A stretch of 64,000 nt of DNA from Lautropia sp. Lineage in GTDB: Bacteria > Pseudomonadota > Gammaproteobacteria > Burkholderiales > Burkholderiaceae_E. Shown in pieces: positions 1 to 10,958 of this stretch. Under the pieces are notes generated by a model. The model saw nothing but the letters and a program-made list of their open reading frames with translations. It ran no database searches and was not told the origin of the DNA. The DNA is taken from contig JAUNKF010000016.1 of assembly GCA_030532895.1 (NCBI GenBank), positions 1-64,000 of the forward strand, written 5' to 3'. Every line of letters starts with the position of its first letter. Positions within the stretch are counted from its first letter, which is position 1. Both the position numbers and the translations under genes were made by a program.

Positions 1-358
1 GGCAGCCCGGATCCTCACAGTGCATGCAGCCATCCTTGCGGATCAGCCACTCCAGGTTGCCGGTTTCCTCGTTGTCGTACTCGGTGAAGCGCATCACCGT
101 CCAGGCGTTGGCCGTCATGTCGGTGGGGTTGTCGTAGGTGCCGTGGCAGCTACCCACCACCTGCGGGCCGGAAGCGGTCATCTCCACTTCCTCACGCAGG
201 TCGTTCCACTCCATGCAGGCCGACTGACACGCCTTGCAACCGATGCACTTCGACACATCGATCAGCTTGGCGATCTCGCCCGAGCGCGGCTCGCGCACCT
301 GGGGCGGTGGCGTCGTCGTCGCCGACAGGCGTTTGATATCAAGAGATTGCAATGCCAT
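1..358 (-). CDS. fdxH: Formate dehydrogenase iron-sulfur (beta) subunit, partial
   Basis: Electron-transfer subunit of respiratory formate dehydrogenase. It carries electrons through [4Fe-4S] clusters from the catalytic subunit to the membrane cytochrome b subunit. Only the first 119 codons are inside the window; the 3' part lies beyond base 1. Translation from the ATG at 358 begins [15 protein letters not shown] and contains the first ferredoxin Cys set ([11 protein letters not shown]) and the start of the next one (CMHCEDPGC), as in E. coli FdnH/FdoH. A GAGGAG Shine-Dalgarno sequence lies about 6 nt before the ATG. The gene begins 10 nt after the fdnG stop, so the two are surely co-transcribed; a gamma subunit (fdnI/fdoI) would be expected next. 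The family assignment is firm; whether it is the N or O isoform cannot be decided. Confidence 0.95.
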   Translation of the reverse strand, partial: MALQSLDIKRLSATTTPPPQVREPRSGEIAKLIDVSKCIGCKACQSACMEWNDLREEVEMTASGPQVVGSCHGTYDNPTDMTANAWTVMRFTEYDNEETGNLEWLIRKDGCMHCEDPGC

Positions 359-368
359 CGTGTGCTCC

Positions 369-3300
369 TCAGATCTTCTCGACTTTCACGAGGAAAGTCT
401 TGAACTCGGGGGTATTGGTATTGCCGTCACCCACGAAAGGCGTCAGCGTGTTCGCCAGGAAGCCTGGCTTGGTCACACCCTTGAAGCCCCAGTGGATCGG
501 AATACCCACGTGATGGATCGTCTTGCCGTCGATCTTCATCGCACGGATGCGCTTGGTGACGACGGCCACCGCCTTGATGTAGCCCCGCTTGGACGAAACC
601 TTGACCCGGTCTCCGGCCTTGATGCCCATCTCGTTGGCCAGCGACTCACCGATCTCCACGAACTGCTCGGGCTGCGTGATGGCGTTCACCAGCGCATGCT
701 TCGTCCAGTAGTGGAAGTGCTCCGTCAACCGGTAAGTGGTGCCCACGTGCGGGAACTCGTCGGGCTTGCCGAAGGTTTGCCAGATGTCCGGGAAGACGCG
801 GGCCGCCGGCGACGAGGTCGCCTTCGGATTGTCTCGGTACATCGGGTTGTAACCCAACGGCGTGTCGAACGGCTCATAGTGCGTGGGGAATGGCCCTTCA
901 TTCATCCGGCCGCGGGCAAAGAAACGCGCCACGCCTTCCGGGTTCATGATGAAGGGCGACACACCCGCCGCCGGCGCAATGGTGGCGCCATAGTCGGGCA
1001 CGTCAGCCCCCACCCACTTGCTGCCATTCCACTCGACCAGCGTTCGCAGCGGGTTGAAGGGCTTGCCCTGCAAGTCGGCCGAGGCCCGGTTGTACAGCAC
1101 GCGGCGGTTGGCCGGCCAGGCCCAGGCCCAATTCAGCGTGTTGCCGATACCGGTCGGATCCGAGTTGTCGCGCCGGCCCATCTGGTTGCCAGCCTCCGTC
1201 CACGAACCGGCCCAGATCCAGCAGCCGCTCGCCGTCGAGCCATCATCGCGCAGCTCGGCAAAGCCCGCCACCTGCTCACCCGCCTTGCGGATCAGCTTGG
1301 TCGGATCCTTCGGATCATAGACATCCTTCAGCGCGCGACCGTTGTACTCCTTGGCGATCTCTTCCGAAGTCGGATGCGTCGGGTCGGCATAGTCACCCCA
1401 GTCCAGATCGACGATCGGGCCGGGGAAGGTGCCACCTTCCTTCTCGTAGAGTGCCTTCAGCCGCAGGTGCAGGTTCGACATGATGAAGATGTCGGTATGC
1501 GCCTCACCTGGCGGTTCGGCCGCCTTCCAGTGCCACTGCAACACGCGCGAGGAGCTGACGACGGCACCATCTTCTTCGGCAAAGCAGGTGGTGGGCAGAC
1601 GGAAGACCTCGGTCTGGATCGAAGCCGTGTCCACGTCGTTGAACTCACCAAAGTTGCGCCAGAACTCGGAGGTTTCGGTCGCCAGCGGATCCATCACGAC
1701 GAGGAACTTCAACTTCGAGAGGCCATCGCGCACACGGCCACTGTTGGACAGCGCCGCAATCGGATTGAAGCCCTGTGCCAGATAGCCGTTGACCTTGCCC
1801 TGATTCATCAGCTCGAAGATCTGGAGCATGTCGTAGTCACGGTCGAGCTTCGGCAGATAGTCGTACAGCCAGTTGTTCTCGGCCGTTGCCTTGTCGCCAT
1901 ACCACGACTTCATCAGGCTGACATGGAACTTCGGATAGTGCTGCCAGTAGCTCATCTGACCGGGGCGCAGCGGCTTTTGCGTGCGCTTGGCCATGTACTC
2001 GGCGTAGCTCTGCTCCTTCTCACGCGGCAGGCTCAGGTAGCCGGGCAGGCTGGCCGACAACAGGCCCAGGTCGGTCAGCCCCTGGATGTTGGAGTGGCCC
2101 CGCAGCGCGTTCATGCCGCCACCGGCCACACCGATGTTGCCGCACAGCAGCTGCACCATCGCCGCACAACGCAGGATCTGCGCCCCGATCGAGTGCTGCG
2201 TCCAGCCCAGCGCATACATGATGGTGGCCGCACGGCCTGCCACCGCCGTGGAGGCGAACTGCTCGGCCACGTGCAGGAACTTGTCCTGTGGCGTGCCGCA
2301 CACCCGCTCCACCGCCTCAGGCGTGTAGGTGGCGTAGTGCTGCTTCATCAGCTGGTAGACACAACGCGGGTGTTTCAGCGTGGGGTCGGTGCGAACGTAA
2401 CCGTCCTCGCCCAGCTCGTAATCCCAGCTCGTCTTGTCGTAGGTGCGCGTCTCTTCGTCATAGCCCGAGAAGATGCCTTCGGTGAACTTGAAGTCTTCCC
2501 GAACGATGAAAGAGAAATCGGTGTAGTTGAGCACGTATTCGTGGTGAATCTTGTCGTGCGTCAACAGGTAATTGATGATGCCGCCCAGGAACACGATGTC
2601 ACTGCCCGACCGGATGGGGGCATAGAAATCGGCAACCGAGGCAGAACGGTTGAATCGCGGATCGACCACCATGAAGTGCGCGTTGTTATGCGCCTTCGCT
2701 TCGGTCACCCACTTGAATCCACAGGGATGCGCTTCTGCGGCATTGCCGCCCATGATCAGGACGACATCAGCATTCTTGATGTCGACCCAATGGTTCGTCA
2801 TCGCACCACGGCCAAACGTCGGGGCAAGACCTGCCACCGTCGGGCCGTGTCAGACACGAGCCTGGTTGTCGAGCGCGAGCAGCCCCCAGCTACGGGCAAC
2901 CTTGTGGGTGATATAACCGGCTTCGTTGCTGGCGGCCGAAGCACACAGCATGCCGGTGGATGTCCAGCGATTGACGGTTTTGCCGTCGGCCGTCTTCTGC
3001 AGGAAGTTGGCGTCGCGATCGTCCTTCATCAGGCGGGCGATGCGATCGAGCGCCTCATGCCACGAGATGCGCTGCCACTTGTCCGAGCCGGGCGCACGGT
3101 ATTCGGGATACAGTAGGCGGTTGGGGCTGTTGATGAAGTCGAGCAGGCCCGCCCCTTTCGGACAGAGCGTGCCGCGGTTGACCGGGTGATCCGGATCACC
3201 CTCGACGTGGATGACCGAGCGCTTGGCATTCATGCTGCCATTGCCCAGCGCATACATCAGAATGCCGCAACCGACCGAACAATAGGTACAGGTCTGTCGG

Positions 3301-3440
3301 GCGACCGAGGTGGCGGCCAGCTTGAACTGACGCACTTCCGCCATGACGGCCGTGGGCGAAAAGCCCATCACCGCCATGCTGGAAGAGGCCAGCGCCGTGC
3401 CCGTCACCTTGAAAAACTGCCGGCGGGAGATCTGCTCCAT
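369..3440 (-). CDS. fdnG: Formate dehydrogenase major subunit, selenocysteine-containing, Tat-exported
   Basis: Catalytic subunit oxidising formate to CO2 at a molybdenum or tungsten bis-MGD centre, probably on the periplasmic side. The frame is 1023 residues if the in-frame TGA at 2850-2852 is read as selenocysteine (residue 197); E. coli FdnG is of similar length with Sec at 196. Sequence on both sides of the TGA is collinear with FdnG (NQARV-U-HGPTVA), so it is a recoding site, not a frameshift. The N-terminus has a twin-arginine signal (SRRQFFK, residues 5-11). The [4Fe-4S] cysteines are C51, C54, C58 and C93. The C-terminal part has the molydopterin-dinucleotide-binding fold typical of the family. 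A SECIS hairpin follows the TGA directly. AAGG precedes the ATG. The protein needs selA, selB and selC elsewhere in the genome. Automated callers will split it into two ORFs. Confidence 0.96.
2807..2852 (-). promoter_or_regulatory. SECIS element with UGA selenocysteine codon
   Basis: Read on the minus strand, the UGA (2850-2852) is followed at once by CACGGCC (2843-2849), which pairs perfectly with GGCCGTG (2807-2813). The apical part is GGCA (2832-2835), loop GGTCT (2827-2831), TGCC (2823-2826). The GGUCU apical loop and its distance from the UGA match the bacterial SelB-binding SECIS of fdnG and fdhF. It lies inside the coding region, so the bases also encode [15 protein letters not shown]. 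Confidence 0.93.
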
Positions 3441-3476
3441 AAGGCAATACCTTTTTCAGGTTAAGGGATAACGAAA

Positions 3477-3518
3477 CCCGCGCCGCCAAGGCCCACCAAG
3501 GGGCCTCCGCAACGCGGG
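3477..3518 (-). terminator. GC-rich nested hairpin between purM and fdnG
   Basis: An outer stem CCCGCG (3477-3482) / CGCGGG (3513-3518) encloses an inner stem AGGCCC (3489-3494) / GGGCCT (3501-3506) with a 6-nt loop. It lies downstream of purM and 37 nt upstream of the fdnG start, both on the minus strand. A T-poor tail (TTTCGTT) follows on that strand. It could end purM transcription or act as a leader structure for fdnG; sequence alone does not decide. Confidence 0.5.
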
Positions 3519-3629
3519 CGGAATCATCTACATCTATACCACAATCCAGGCGTCAAACACTGCAAACGAGCCGGTATCGGCCCATTTGGTCAGCCGGGCG
3601 GCCAGGGTGTGGGGAAAGCCATGAGACCT

Positions 3630-4706
3630 TCAGGCGACGACCGTGGCAGCCTGCCCTTCGGCACGCGGGCGGATGTCACCCAGCTCGAACACCTGCTCAC
3701 CGGCCTCGGTCAGCGCCTTCGTGACGGCCGCAACTTGCGCCGGCGCCACCGCCAGCACCATGCCGATGCCGCAGTTGAAAACACGGTTCATCTCGTGCTC
3801 GTCGATGCCACCCTTCTCCTGCAACCAGTCGAAGATGGCGGGCCGAGACCAGGAGCCAGCCTCGATATGCGCCATCAGCTTCGGCGGCAGCATGCGCGGC
3901 ACGTTCTCCAGCAGCCCCCCGCCCGTGATGTGGGCCAGCCCGTGAATCGGTTGCGCCTCGTCACGCAACAGCGGCAGCAGCGAGCGCACATAGATGCGCG
4001 TGGGCGCCATCACGTGCTCGGCCAAAGGCTTGCCGTTGAGCAGTTGTTGCAATGCCTCCGCCGACACCTCGCCCAACGCCTTCTCGATCACCTTGCGGAT
4101 CAGCGAATAACCATTGGAGTGCGGGCCGGAAGAAGCCAGCCCCAGCAGCTTGTCGCCCGCCTGGATGCGGTTGCCATCGATGATCTGCGCGCGCTCGACC
4201 ACGCCCACGGCAAAGCCGGCCAGATCATACTCACCGTCGGGGTACATGCCCGGCATCTCGGCCGTCTCACCGCCCAGGAGCGCGCAGCCCGACTGCTCGC
4301 AACCGGCCGCAATGCCGCCCACCACCGAGGCTGCCGTGTCCACGTCCAGCCGGCCGCAGGCGAAGTAATCGAGGAAAAAGAGTGGCTCCGCGCCCTGCAC
4401 CAGGATGTCGTTGACGCTCATCGCCACCAGATCGATGCCGATCGTGCCATGATGGTTCAGCAAGAAGGCGAGCTTCAACTTGGTGCCGACCCCATCGGTG
4501 CCCGACACCAGCACCGGCTCCTTGTAGCCGGCCGGCACCTGGAACAACCCGCCAAAGCCACCGATGCCCGACAGCATGCCCGGCCGGCGCGTGCGTGCCG
4601 CCAGCGGCTTGATCCGCTCGACCAGTGCATCGCCAGCATCGATGTCGACCCCGGCATCCCGATAAGAAAGTCCCTGACCCGTTCCGTTACCCGTCGTATC
4701 TGCCAT
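3630..4706 (-). CDS. purM: Phosphoribosylformylglycinamidine cyclo-ligase (AIR synthetase)
   Basis: Converts FGAM to 5-aminoimidazole ribotide using ATP, step five of de novo purine synthesis, in the cytosol. The 358-residue product matches the usual length plus a short N-terminal extension. PurM landmarks are visible: [12 protein letters not shown] near the N-terminus, the nucleotide-binding [13 protein letters not shown], the acidic metal region [32 protein letters not shown] and [11 protein letters not shown]. It is divergent from hda across a 250-bp spacer, the arrangement seen in many Burkholderiales. Confidence 0.97.
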   Translation of the reverse strand: MADTTGNGTGQGLSYRDAGVDIDAGDALVERIKPLAARTRRPGMLSGIGGFGGLFQVPAGYKEPVLVSGTDGVGTKLKLAFLLNHHGTIGIDLVAMSVNDILVQGAEPLFFLDYFACGRLDVDTAASVVGGIAAGCEQSGCALLGGETAEMPGMYPDGEYDLAGFAVGVVERAQIIDGNRIQAGDKLLGLASSGPHSNGYSLIRKVIEKALGEVSAEALQQLLNGKPLAEHVMAPTRIYVRSLLPLLRDEAQPIHGLAHITGGGLLENVPRMLPPKLMAHIEAGSWSRPAIFDWLQEKGGIDEHEMNRVFNCGIGMVLAVAPAQVAAVTKALTEAGEQVFELGDIRPRAEGQAATVVA

Positions 4707-4956
4707 TGCGTCCTCACGCGCTCATTCAGGCCGGCGGGAAAGCGTAAGCGCCCCCGATCCCCGGCTACCAGGCACCCCGCCTGGGTTGATGCCGAGATTC
4801 TAGAGCGTGTTTTCCCCAATGGAGGCAACTTCTACTATGGTTAGCAACTGATCTTCACCCAAACTGCCAACAGCACAGTCGGCAAGCGCCTCCCGTCAAA
4901 CGGATGCCCCTCTTCATCACCCCACCGCCCCCAAGACGGCCGGGTAAAATCCCGCC

Positions 4957-5658
4957 ATGCCATCACCCGCCCCTGCCCCTAGCCCATCTGCCACCATGTC
5001 GTCCCAGCCCACCAGCCAGCTGACGCTGGACTTTGGCCCACCGCCGCCGCCCAGCCTCGACAACTTCGCGGCCGGCAACAACCTGGAGTGTCTGACGGCA
5101 CTGCGCAACCTGGCCGACAGCCTGATGAAAGGCGAGCAGCCCGAGCAGCGGGTCATCTACGTCTGGGGGCCAGCCGGCTCAGGCAAGAGCCACCTGGCTC
5201 AAGCGCTGGAGAACCTCCGGTGCCCACGGCTGATGGTGGTGGACGACGTGAACCGTTACAGCAAGGAGCGGCAACGCACCCTCTTTCACCGCTTCAACGA
5301 ACTGGTGGACAAGCCGGATCATGCGCTGGTGGTCTTTGGCGACCAGCCGCCGGCACACCTGAAGAAGATGCTGCCCGAACTCGTGAGCCGGCTCAGCTGG
5401 GGCATGGTCTTCGGGCTATCACCGCTGGATGACGAGGCGCTGGCCGATGCGCTGGCCCAGACGGCCAAGGAGCGCGGCCTGATCTTTGGCACCGACCTCA
5501 GCACCTATCTGCTGCGCCACACCCGACGTGACATGGCCAGCCTGAAAGCGATCCTCGACGGGCTGGATCGGCTGACCCTCGAACGCAAGCGCCCATTGAC
5601 GCTGCCCCTGTTGCGCAGCTACCTACAAGCGCAAGCTGAACGGCCTCAAAGCAGTTGA
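4957..5658 (+). CDS. hda: DnaA regulatory inactivator Hda
   Basis: DnaA-like AAA+ protein that, bound to the DNA-loaded sliding clamp, promotes ATP hydrolysis by DnaA after initiation. The product is 233 residues from the first ATG. The second ATG at 4996 (MSSQPTSQLTLDF) is a likely alternative, because it puts the clamp-binding motif QLTLDF at the N-terminus as usual and removes a low-complexity Pro/Ser stretch; neither start has a good Shine-Dalgarno sequence. The P-loop is GPAGSGKSHL, the Walker B region is LMVVDDVNRY, and the C-terminal lid has the RRDMASLKAILDGLD helix. Divergent from purM. No ordinary terminator was seen after it. Confidence 0.93.
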   Translation: MPSPAPAPSPSATMSSQPTSQLTLDFGPPPPPSLDNFAAGNNLECLTALRNLADSLMKGEQPEQRVIYVWGPAGSGKSHLAQALENLRCPRLMVVDDVNRYSKERQRTLFHRFNELVDKPDHALVVFGDQPPAHLKKMLPELVSRLSWGMVFGLSPLDDEALADALAQTAKERGLIFGTDLSTYLLRHTRRDMASLKAILDGLDRLTLERKRPLTLPLLRSYLQAQAERPQSS

Positions 5659-5844
5659 GCTACTAGCAGAGCCACCCAGCACGTTCATGGCTTGCCCGCT
5701 GATTTCTGCTCGCCCGTCGTGCTGACAGTTTCTCGCATCAGGTGCGGGAACATGGCCCCAACATCTGCTCTGTCCCTGACATTGACCAGCCTTATTGGCC
5801 GATAGACGTAGTGCGTTCAACCTGCTTCAGCCAGATGATGCAGA

Positions 5845-6468
5845 TCAAGCAGCGGCCAGCATCCCCCGCTGCACCACGAAGTCGATCACCTGCTGCAAGC
5901 CCTCGCCGGTCTTCAGGTTGGTGAAGCACCACGGGCGCTCAGGGCGCATCCGGTTCGTGTCGGCTTCCATCACGGCCAGGCTGGCACCCACATGGGGAGC
6001 CAGATCGGTCTTGTTGATGACCAGAAAATCCGAGCGGGTGATGCCGGGGCCGCCCTTGCGGGGGATCTTTTCGCCTTCGGCCACGTCGATCACGTAGATC
6101 GTCAGATCCGCCAGCTCGGGGCTGAAGGTGGCGCTGAGGTTGTCGCCCCCGCTCTCGACGAACACCACATCGAGGTTGCCGAAGCGCCGGGCCAGCTCTT
6201 CGACCGCGGTCAGGTTCATCGAGGCATCTTCGCGGATGGCGGTGTGCGGGCAGCCCCCGGTTTCGACACCCACGATGCGTTCGGGCGGCAAGGCGCCGGC
6301 CTCGGTGAGGATGCGCTGATCTTCCTTCGTGTAGATGTCGTTCGTGACCACTGCAATCTCGTAGGTGTCACGCATCGCCTTGCAAAGTGCCTCCAACAGG
6401 GCTGTCTTCCCGGAACCGACGGGGCCGCCCACGCCCACGCGCAGCGGTTGCTTGTCGTTGTCTGTCAT
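5845..6468 (-). CDS. ureG: Urease accessory GTPase UreG
   Basis: SIMIBI-class GTPase that delivers nickel to the urease apoprotein with UreD and UreF. The 207-residue product has the P-loop GPVGSGKT, the metal-handling CPH motif within [17 protein letters not shown], the ESGGDNL switch region, and the NKTDLA guanine-specificity motif. It is the last gene of the urease operon; its ATG overlaps the ureF stop by 4 nt, indicating translational coupling. About 185 bp of featureless DNA separates it from the convergent hda. Confidence 0.97.
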   Translation of the reverse strand: MTDNDKQPLRVGVGGPVGSGKTALLEALCKAMRDTYEIAVVTNDIYTKEDQRILTEAGALPPERIVGVETGGCPHTAIREDASMNLTAVEELARRFGNLDVVFVESGGDNLSATFSPELADLTIYVIDVAEGEKIPRKGGPGITRSDFLVINKTDLAPHVGASLAVMEADTNRMRPERPWCFTNLKTGEGLQQVIDFVVQRGMLAAA

Positions 6469-7151
6469 GATCGGAATAAACGTGAGTATTGGGTTTCGTG
6501 ACAGGCCGAGGCCACCGCCATCAGCGGAAAGCCTGCCCCCAGGTCGTCGTCGGGCAACTGTTGCGCCACGGGCAGTTGCTCGGCCATCAGGGCGGAGAGA
6601 TCGGCAATCAGCGTCTGCGCAGCCTGCTGTCCAAAGGGCACGAGCTTGACCCCAGCCATCACGGCCGCTTCCAGCCAGCCAAAGCCGTAGGCCAGTGCGA
6701 TCTGCTCAAAGGGCAGCCGCCAATGCACGGCCAGCCAGGCCATGCCGCCCAGCTGCGAGCGACGCACGAGCGGCTGCCAAGTCTCGTCCTGACACAAGCC
6801 CCAACCGGCCAGCAAGCGGGCAAAAGCCGCCCCCCGCTGCCCCTCTTCGGCCCGCAGTTCGGTGGTTTCCCGGTTGGCCAGCAGCATCGCCGTCCAGCGC
6901 TCAAAGGCGGTGGCATCGACCGCTTCACACGCCTGATAGAGCCGCCGCAACACGGGCCAATCGAGCTGTATGAGCGTGCCGTGAATCTGCTCGGTTTGCC
7001 ACTGCCGAAAGTCGGCCTCGCCCTTCACCCAGCCGGCTTCTACGGCCCATTCCAGCCCTTGCGAATAGGTGAAGCCCCCCACCGGCAGCGTGGCGCTGCC
7101 CAGTTGCAACATCTGCAACTGCTGCAAGGGGGAAGGCGAAAGCTGTGTCAT
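6465..7151 (-). CDS. ureF: Urease accessory protein UreF
   Basis: Forms the UreD-UreF-UreG complex on apo-urease and gates nickel and carbamate insertion. The 228-residue product shows the family's [17 protein letters not shown] start region, the [18 protein letters not shown] helix and the SGWL-like [11 protein letters not shown] region. The C-terminal [18 protein letters not shown] matches UreF ends. It follows ureJ after a 152-bp gap and overlaps ureG by 4 nt. No strong Shine-Dalgarno sequence is visible, so the exact start is less sure. Confidence 0.95.
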   Translation of the reverse strand: MTQLSPSPLQQLQMLQLGSATLPVGGFTYSQGLEWAVEAGWVKGEADFRQWQTEQIHGTLIQLDWPVLRRLYQACEAVDATAFERWTAMLLANRETTELRAEEGQRGAAFARLLAGWGLCQDETWQPLVRRSQLGGMAWLAVHWRLPFEQIALAYGFGWLEAAVMAGVKLVPFGQQAAQTLIADLSALMAEQLPVAQQLPDDDLGAGFPLMAVASACHETQYSRLFRS

Positions 7152-7303
7152 CGGAGGAGCATCCCATCCAGTTCAGACACGTCAGCGCGGTTGGCAACGA
7201 GGTGCTGCACATCGAGCGCGGCTGTCATGGTGGCCAATGATGTACAAGGCAAACGTCCGGCCAGCATCATGGCAGCGGCGCTTGTCGCAGCGACGCTCAG
7301 CCA

Positions 7304-7921
7304 TCAAGCCGCCAGCAAGCTGGCGGCAAAGGCGATGAGGCCACCACCAGCCACCTGCCGCACGCGCTCATGGGCTCGCAGCACGATGCCCATGCGGTAA
7401 CCCGCCATCAGCAGCACGGCACTGGACAAGACGAAGCCCAGCGTGAAGGGCCAAAAAGCCGTTGGCGATGCCTCCACACCATGCGCCCAACCGTGTGCCA
7501 GCGCCATCACGGGCATCAACCAGGTGAGGCGCCGATAAGGCTTTGGCAGAAGCAAGGCCATGCCCGCCAGCACCAGCGAGGCCACGATCACCATTTCCAT
7601 CGCCGAAAATTCGCCCAGATAGCGTCCACCCACCGCCCCCAGGAACATGGCGCCCAAGGCTGCCATCGGCAGCTTCAGCGTGCGCAGTGCAACGGCTGCC
7701 AGCAGCCCGGTGCCAAGCAGCATCAGCAGATGATCAAGCCCTGTCACCGGATGCAACACGCCGGATTGAAATGCGCTGAAAGTCGACTCGACCACGGCCC
7801 CGGTTTCATCATGTTCATGCACATGCTCACCCACGTGGGCAAGCACGGGGGTTGCAGCCGTCAAAAGGACCAAAGACAGCCCGCGCAGGCGATTGAGTCC
7901 ATTCATGTTGAGGCATTTCAT
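7304..7921 (-). CDS. ureJ: HupE/UreJ family protein, probable nickel permease
   Basis: Small membrane protein of the HupE/UreJ family, thought to supply nickel (family knowledge). The 205-residue product has an N-terminal signal-like segment ending near VLAHVGEHVHEHDE, a His-rich stretch exposed after cleavage, then about six hydrophobic segments. The HupE signatures HPVTGLDHLL and HGWAHGVE are present. GGAG lies 9 nt before the ATG. Its place inside the urease operon, between ureE and ureF, supports a role in nickel supply to urease. Confidence 0.92.
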   Translation of the reverse strand: MKCLNMNGLNRLRGLSLVLLTAATPVLAHVGEHVHEHDETGAVVESTFSAFQSGVLHPVTGLDHLLMLLGTGLLAAVALRTLKLPMAALGAMFLGAVGGRYLGEFSAMEMVIVASLVLAGMALLLPKPYRRLTWLMPVMALAHGWAHGVEASPTAFWPFTLGFVLSSAVLLMAGYRMGIVLRAHERVRQVAGGGLIAFAASLLAA

Positions 7922-7983
7922 TCAATTAGTCTCCTTATTGACTATTTATTTGTTCATGCTTTCAGGTGATGGTGAACATGTCA

Positions 7984-8502
7984 CTATCCAGAGCCATGGC
8001 TGGGTTCATGATGATCCGTGGGGCCGCTTCCTTCTTCATGGCCATGATGATGGTGCCCGTGCGAATGCCCACTGCTGTGATAAGCCCCGGCCTCTGGCTC
8101 AAAAGGCGCGTGCTCGACAACGACTGGCAAACCCATCTGCTTCAGCATGTCGTCCAGCACATGATCATGCTGATAGCGGGCAAAGCCCTCGCCAATCTGC
8201 AAGGGCACATGCCGGTTGCCCAGGTGATAGCAGGCGCGCGCCAGTGCCAGCGGATCACCGCAGCGCAGTGTCGAGACCGGCTCGTCGGCCGCGATGATGC
8301 GCACCCTGACCTCGCCCGTGGCATCGGCGAGTACTTCGCCACCGCGAATCAACTGTCCGCGCGCGAGCAGAACGCCCACCTCGGTGCCATCATCGAGCTG
8401 GATGCGGACACGGCTCTTCAGCCGTGTATCGAGCGGCAGCGTGGCGGTGGCTGTCACCGGCGCATCTTCGTCGAATGTCAGTCGCTGCGTCAACATCAGC
8501 AT
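7984..8502 (-). CDS. ureE: Urease accessory nickel chaperone UreE
   Basis: Nickel-binding metallochaperone delivering Ni2+ to UreG. The 172-residue product has the N-terminal peptide-binding domain ([11 protein letters not shown] to [12 protein letters not shown]) and the C-terminal metal domain with [14 protein letters not shown] and the DHVLDDML helix. It ends in a long His-rich tail ([11 protein letters not shown] and further His residues), a nickel store present in only some UreE proteins. The gene begins 14 nt after the ureC stop. Confidence 0.96.
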   Translation of the reverse strand: MLMLTQRLTFDEDAPVTATATLPLDTRLKSRVRIQLDDGTEVGVLLARGQLIRGGEVLADATGEVRVRIIAADEPVSTLRCGDPLALARACYHLGNRHVPLQIGEGFARYQHDHVLDDMLKQMGLPVVVEHAPFEPEAGAYHSSGHSHGHHHHGHEEGSGPTDHHEPSHGSG

Positions 8503-8516
8503 GATTTACTACCTAA

Positions 8517-10220
8517 TCAAAACAGAAAATACCGCTGCGCCATCGGCAGTACGTCCACAGCCGTGCAAGTCAACAGCTCTCCGTTGGCCCGAACCTCATA
8601 GGTTTGAGCATCCACCTGGATGTCGGGCACCAGGTCGTTGTGGATCATGTCGGCCTTGCTGATGTGTCGGCAATTTCTTGCCACGCCGATCAGGCTCTTC
8701 AACCCGAGCCGACTCGGTACACCGTCATCGAGCGCAGCCTGCGACACAAAGCTCATCCGCGTGGCATGGCGCGTGGCACCCAGCGACGCGAACATCGGCC
8801 GGTAATGCACGGGTTGGGGCGTGGGAATCGAGCCATTGATGTCCCCCATCGGCGCCATCACGATCATCCCCCCCTTGATGACGGCCGCTGGTTTCACCCC
8901 GAAAAAGGCTGGCGCCCACAGCACCAGATCCGCGAGTTTGCCCACTTCGACCGAGCCGATTTCGTGAGAAAGACCGTGCGCAATGGCCGGATTGATCGTG
9001 TACTTCGCCACATAGCGCTTCACGCGCTGGTTGTCGCTGCTTTCGGTATCACCGGGCAGCGGCCCGCGCTGCAACTTCATCTTGTGCGCCACCTGCCAGG
9101 TGCGCAGGATCACTTCGCCCACCCGCCCCATCGCCTGCGAGTCGGAAGAGGTCATGCTGAAGGCGCCCATGTCGTGCAGGATGTCTTCGGCCGCGATCGT
9201 TTCGCGACGGATGCGGCTTTCGGCAAAGGCCACATCCTCACAGATACCGGGGTCAAGGTGATGGCAAACCATCAACATGTCGAGATGCTCATCCACCGTG
9301 TTGACGGTAAAAGGCAAGGTCGGGTTGGTGGAAGCCGGCAAAATGTTCGGATGCCCGCAGGCTGCGATGATGTCCGGCGCATGGCCACCGCCCGCCCCTT
9401 CGGTATGAAAGGTGTGGATGACACGACCGCCAATGGCTTTCAGCGTGTCTTCCAGAACACCGCCTTCATTCAGCGTGTCGGTGTGGATGGCCACCTGCAC
9501 GTCCAGCTCATCGGCCACGCCCATGCAGCAATCGATGGCCGCTGGCGTCGACCCCCAATCCTCATGCAGTTTCATGCCGATGGCACCGGCCCGAACCTGC
9601 TCTCTGAGCGCCTCGGGCAAGGAGACGTTGCCCTTGCCCAGCAGGCCGATATTGATCGGCAGCGCATCGGCTGCCTGCAACATGCGCGAGATGTTCCACG
9701 GCCCTGGCGTGCAGGTGGTGGCGCTGGTGCCAGCGGCTGGCCCCGTGCCGCCGCCAATCATCGTGGTCACGCCCGACGACAGCGCCTCTTCGGCCTGTTG
9801 CGGGCAGATGAAATGGATGTGCGTGTCGATGCCGCCAGCCGTCACGATGCGCCCCTCAGCCGCCACCACTTCGGTGGCCGGCCCCACCGGAATGGTGATG
9901 CCCGGCTGAATGTCGGGGTTGCCCGCCTTGCCGATGCCGACGATTCTGCCGTCCTTCACGCCAATATCGGCCTTCACGATGCCCCAATGATCGATGATCA
10001 GCGCATTGGTCAGCACCAGATCGACCGTATCGGCCGCGAGCATCTGGCCCTGGCCCATGCCATCGCGGATGACCTTGCCGCCGCCGAATTTCACTTCTTC
10101 ACCATAAACGGTGAAATCCTCCTCCACCGACACCCACAGATCGGTATCGGCCAGCCGAACCCGGTCGCCGGTGGTCGGCCCGAACATGTCGGCATACGCC
10201 TGCCGGGAAATCCTGCTCAT
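8517..10220 (-). CDS. ureC: Urease subunit alpha (catalytic)
   Basis: Catalytic subunit hydrolysing urea to ammonia and carbamate at a di-nickel centre. The 567-residue product starts [16 protein letters not shown], the usual UreC start, with GGAG about 7 nt upstream; a longer frame from 10259 is rejected. Ligands are visible: the His pair in DTHIHFI, the lysine to be carbamylated in GMKLHEDWG, His in [10 protein letters not shown], His in [12 protein letters not shown], the Asp in [11 protein letters not shown], and the mobile flap [13 protein letters not shown]. It is 166 bp downstream of ureB, unusually far. Confidence 0.98.
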   Translation of the reverse strand: MSRISRQAYADMFGPTTGDRVRLADTDLWVSVEEDFTVYGEEVKFGGGKVIRDGMGQGQMLAADTVDLVLTNALIIDHWGIVKADIGVKDGRIVGIGKAGNPDIQPGITIPVGPATEVVAAEGRIVTAGGIDTHIHFICPQQAEEALSSGVTTMIGGGTGPAAGTSATTCTPGPWNISRMLQAADALPINIGLLGKGNVSLPEALREQVRAGAIGMKLHEDWGSTPAAIDCCMGVADELDVQVAIHTDTLNEGGVLEDTLKAIGGRVIHTFHTEGAGGGHAPDIIAACGHPNILPASTNPTLPFTVNTVDEHLDMLMVCHHLDPGICEDVAFAESRIRRETIAAEDILHDMGAFSMTSSDSQAMGRVGEVILRTWQVAHKMKLQRGPLPGDTESSDNQRVKRYVAKYTINPAIAHGLSHEIGSVEVGKLADLVLWAPAFFGVKPAAVIKGGMIVMAPMGDINGSIPTPQPVHYRPMFASLGATRHATRMSFVSQAALDDGVPSRLGLKSLIGVARNCRHISKADMIHNDLVPDIQVDAQTYEVRANGELLTCTAVDVLPMAQRYFLF

Positions 10221-10386
10221 GATGCTGCTCCTCTTCCAATCCAGGGCCAAAGGGCACAACGCAGCGGCAACAGCCCTGCCCGCGAGGCTCTGGCGGGTGC
10301 GATGACCAGGCGTGACACAGCCAAAAGCGGCCCCTCACGGCCGAGCCAACGGATTTGCTGGCAAACCCATTCATGACCATTACACA

Positions 10387-10737
10387 TCACGCCACACCCG
10401 AAGCCGTATCCAGCACAGTAGCCGCATCAGCATCCAGGGCTCCCATCACCTCGCCCCGAAACCCATAAACACGGCGCTTGCCCGCCACCGCCACGAGGGT
10501 GACGACACGCTGCTGCCCTGGCTCGAAGCGCACTGCCGTGCCCGCCGGAATGTCGAGCCGATACCCTCGCGCCTGCTCACGATCGAGCTGCAAGGCCGGA
10601 TTGACCTCGGCAAAGTGATAATGCGAGCCAACCTGCACAGGCCGGTCGCCCGTGTTCACGACCTTCACCTCGATCGTGTCACGCCCGGCATTCAGCTCGA
10701 TCTCGCCGGGCAACGTCTGGATTTCACCTGGAATCAT
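10387..10737 (-). CDS. ureB: Urease subunit beta
   Basis: Structural beta subunit of the urease trimer. Using the ATG at 10737 the product is 116 residues starting [16 protein letters not shown], the canonical UreB start, with GAGGAG about 10 nt upstream; upstream in-frame ATGs at 10857 and 10791 give non-homologous extensions. Family motifs are [22 protein letters not shown]-like [29 protein letters not shown] and [13 protein letters not shown]. It lies 221 bp after ureA and 166 bp before ureC. Confidence 0.96.
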   Translation of the reverse strand: MIPGEIQTLPGEIELNAGRDTIEVKVVNTGDRPVQVGSHYHFAEVNPALQLDREQARGYRLDIPAGTAVRFEPGQQRVVTLVAVAGKRRVYGFRGEVMGALDADAATVLDTASGVA

Positions 10738-10958
10738 CTCAATCTGTCTCCTCGACCTCGAGTCGCTCACAGGCCGGTTGGTGTCTGTCATGCAGGCATC
10801 CCCCAGCCCCCCATCTCTCAACCCGTTTGGGCACCCCGTTGATGGGGCCGAGATCATGCTTGACGCGAGCGGGCACCACCGGCATGCGCCCGCTGCTGGG
10901 CTGCAGCATGCTTATGGACTGGTTCGGCGTATCCCTTGGGCATCAGGGCACCAAGCGC

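Noticed and set aside
2850-2852. fdnG read as a pseudogene or two genes split by a TGA stop
   Set aside because: The TGA is exactly at the Sec position of FdnG, homology continues on both sides in frame, and a SECIS hairpin follows directly.
234-3116. 960-codon open frame antisense to fdnG
   Set aside because: Shadow frame of a high-GC gene; no domain or signal recognised, and the opposite strand is an unmistakable formate dehydrogenase.
8604-10376. 590-codon open frame antisense to ureC
   Set aside because: Shadow frame; the composition (His/Arg/Gly-rich) is the typical antisense product of a high-GC gene and ureC is certain.
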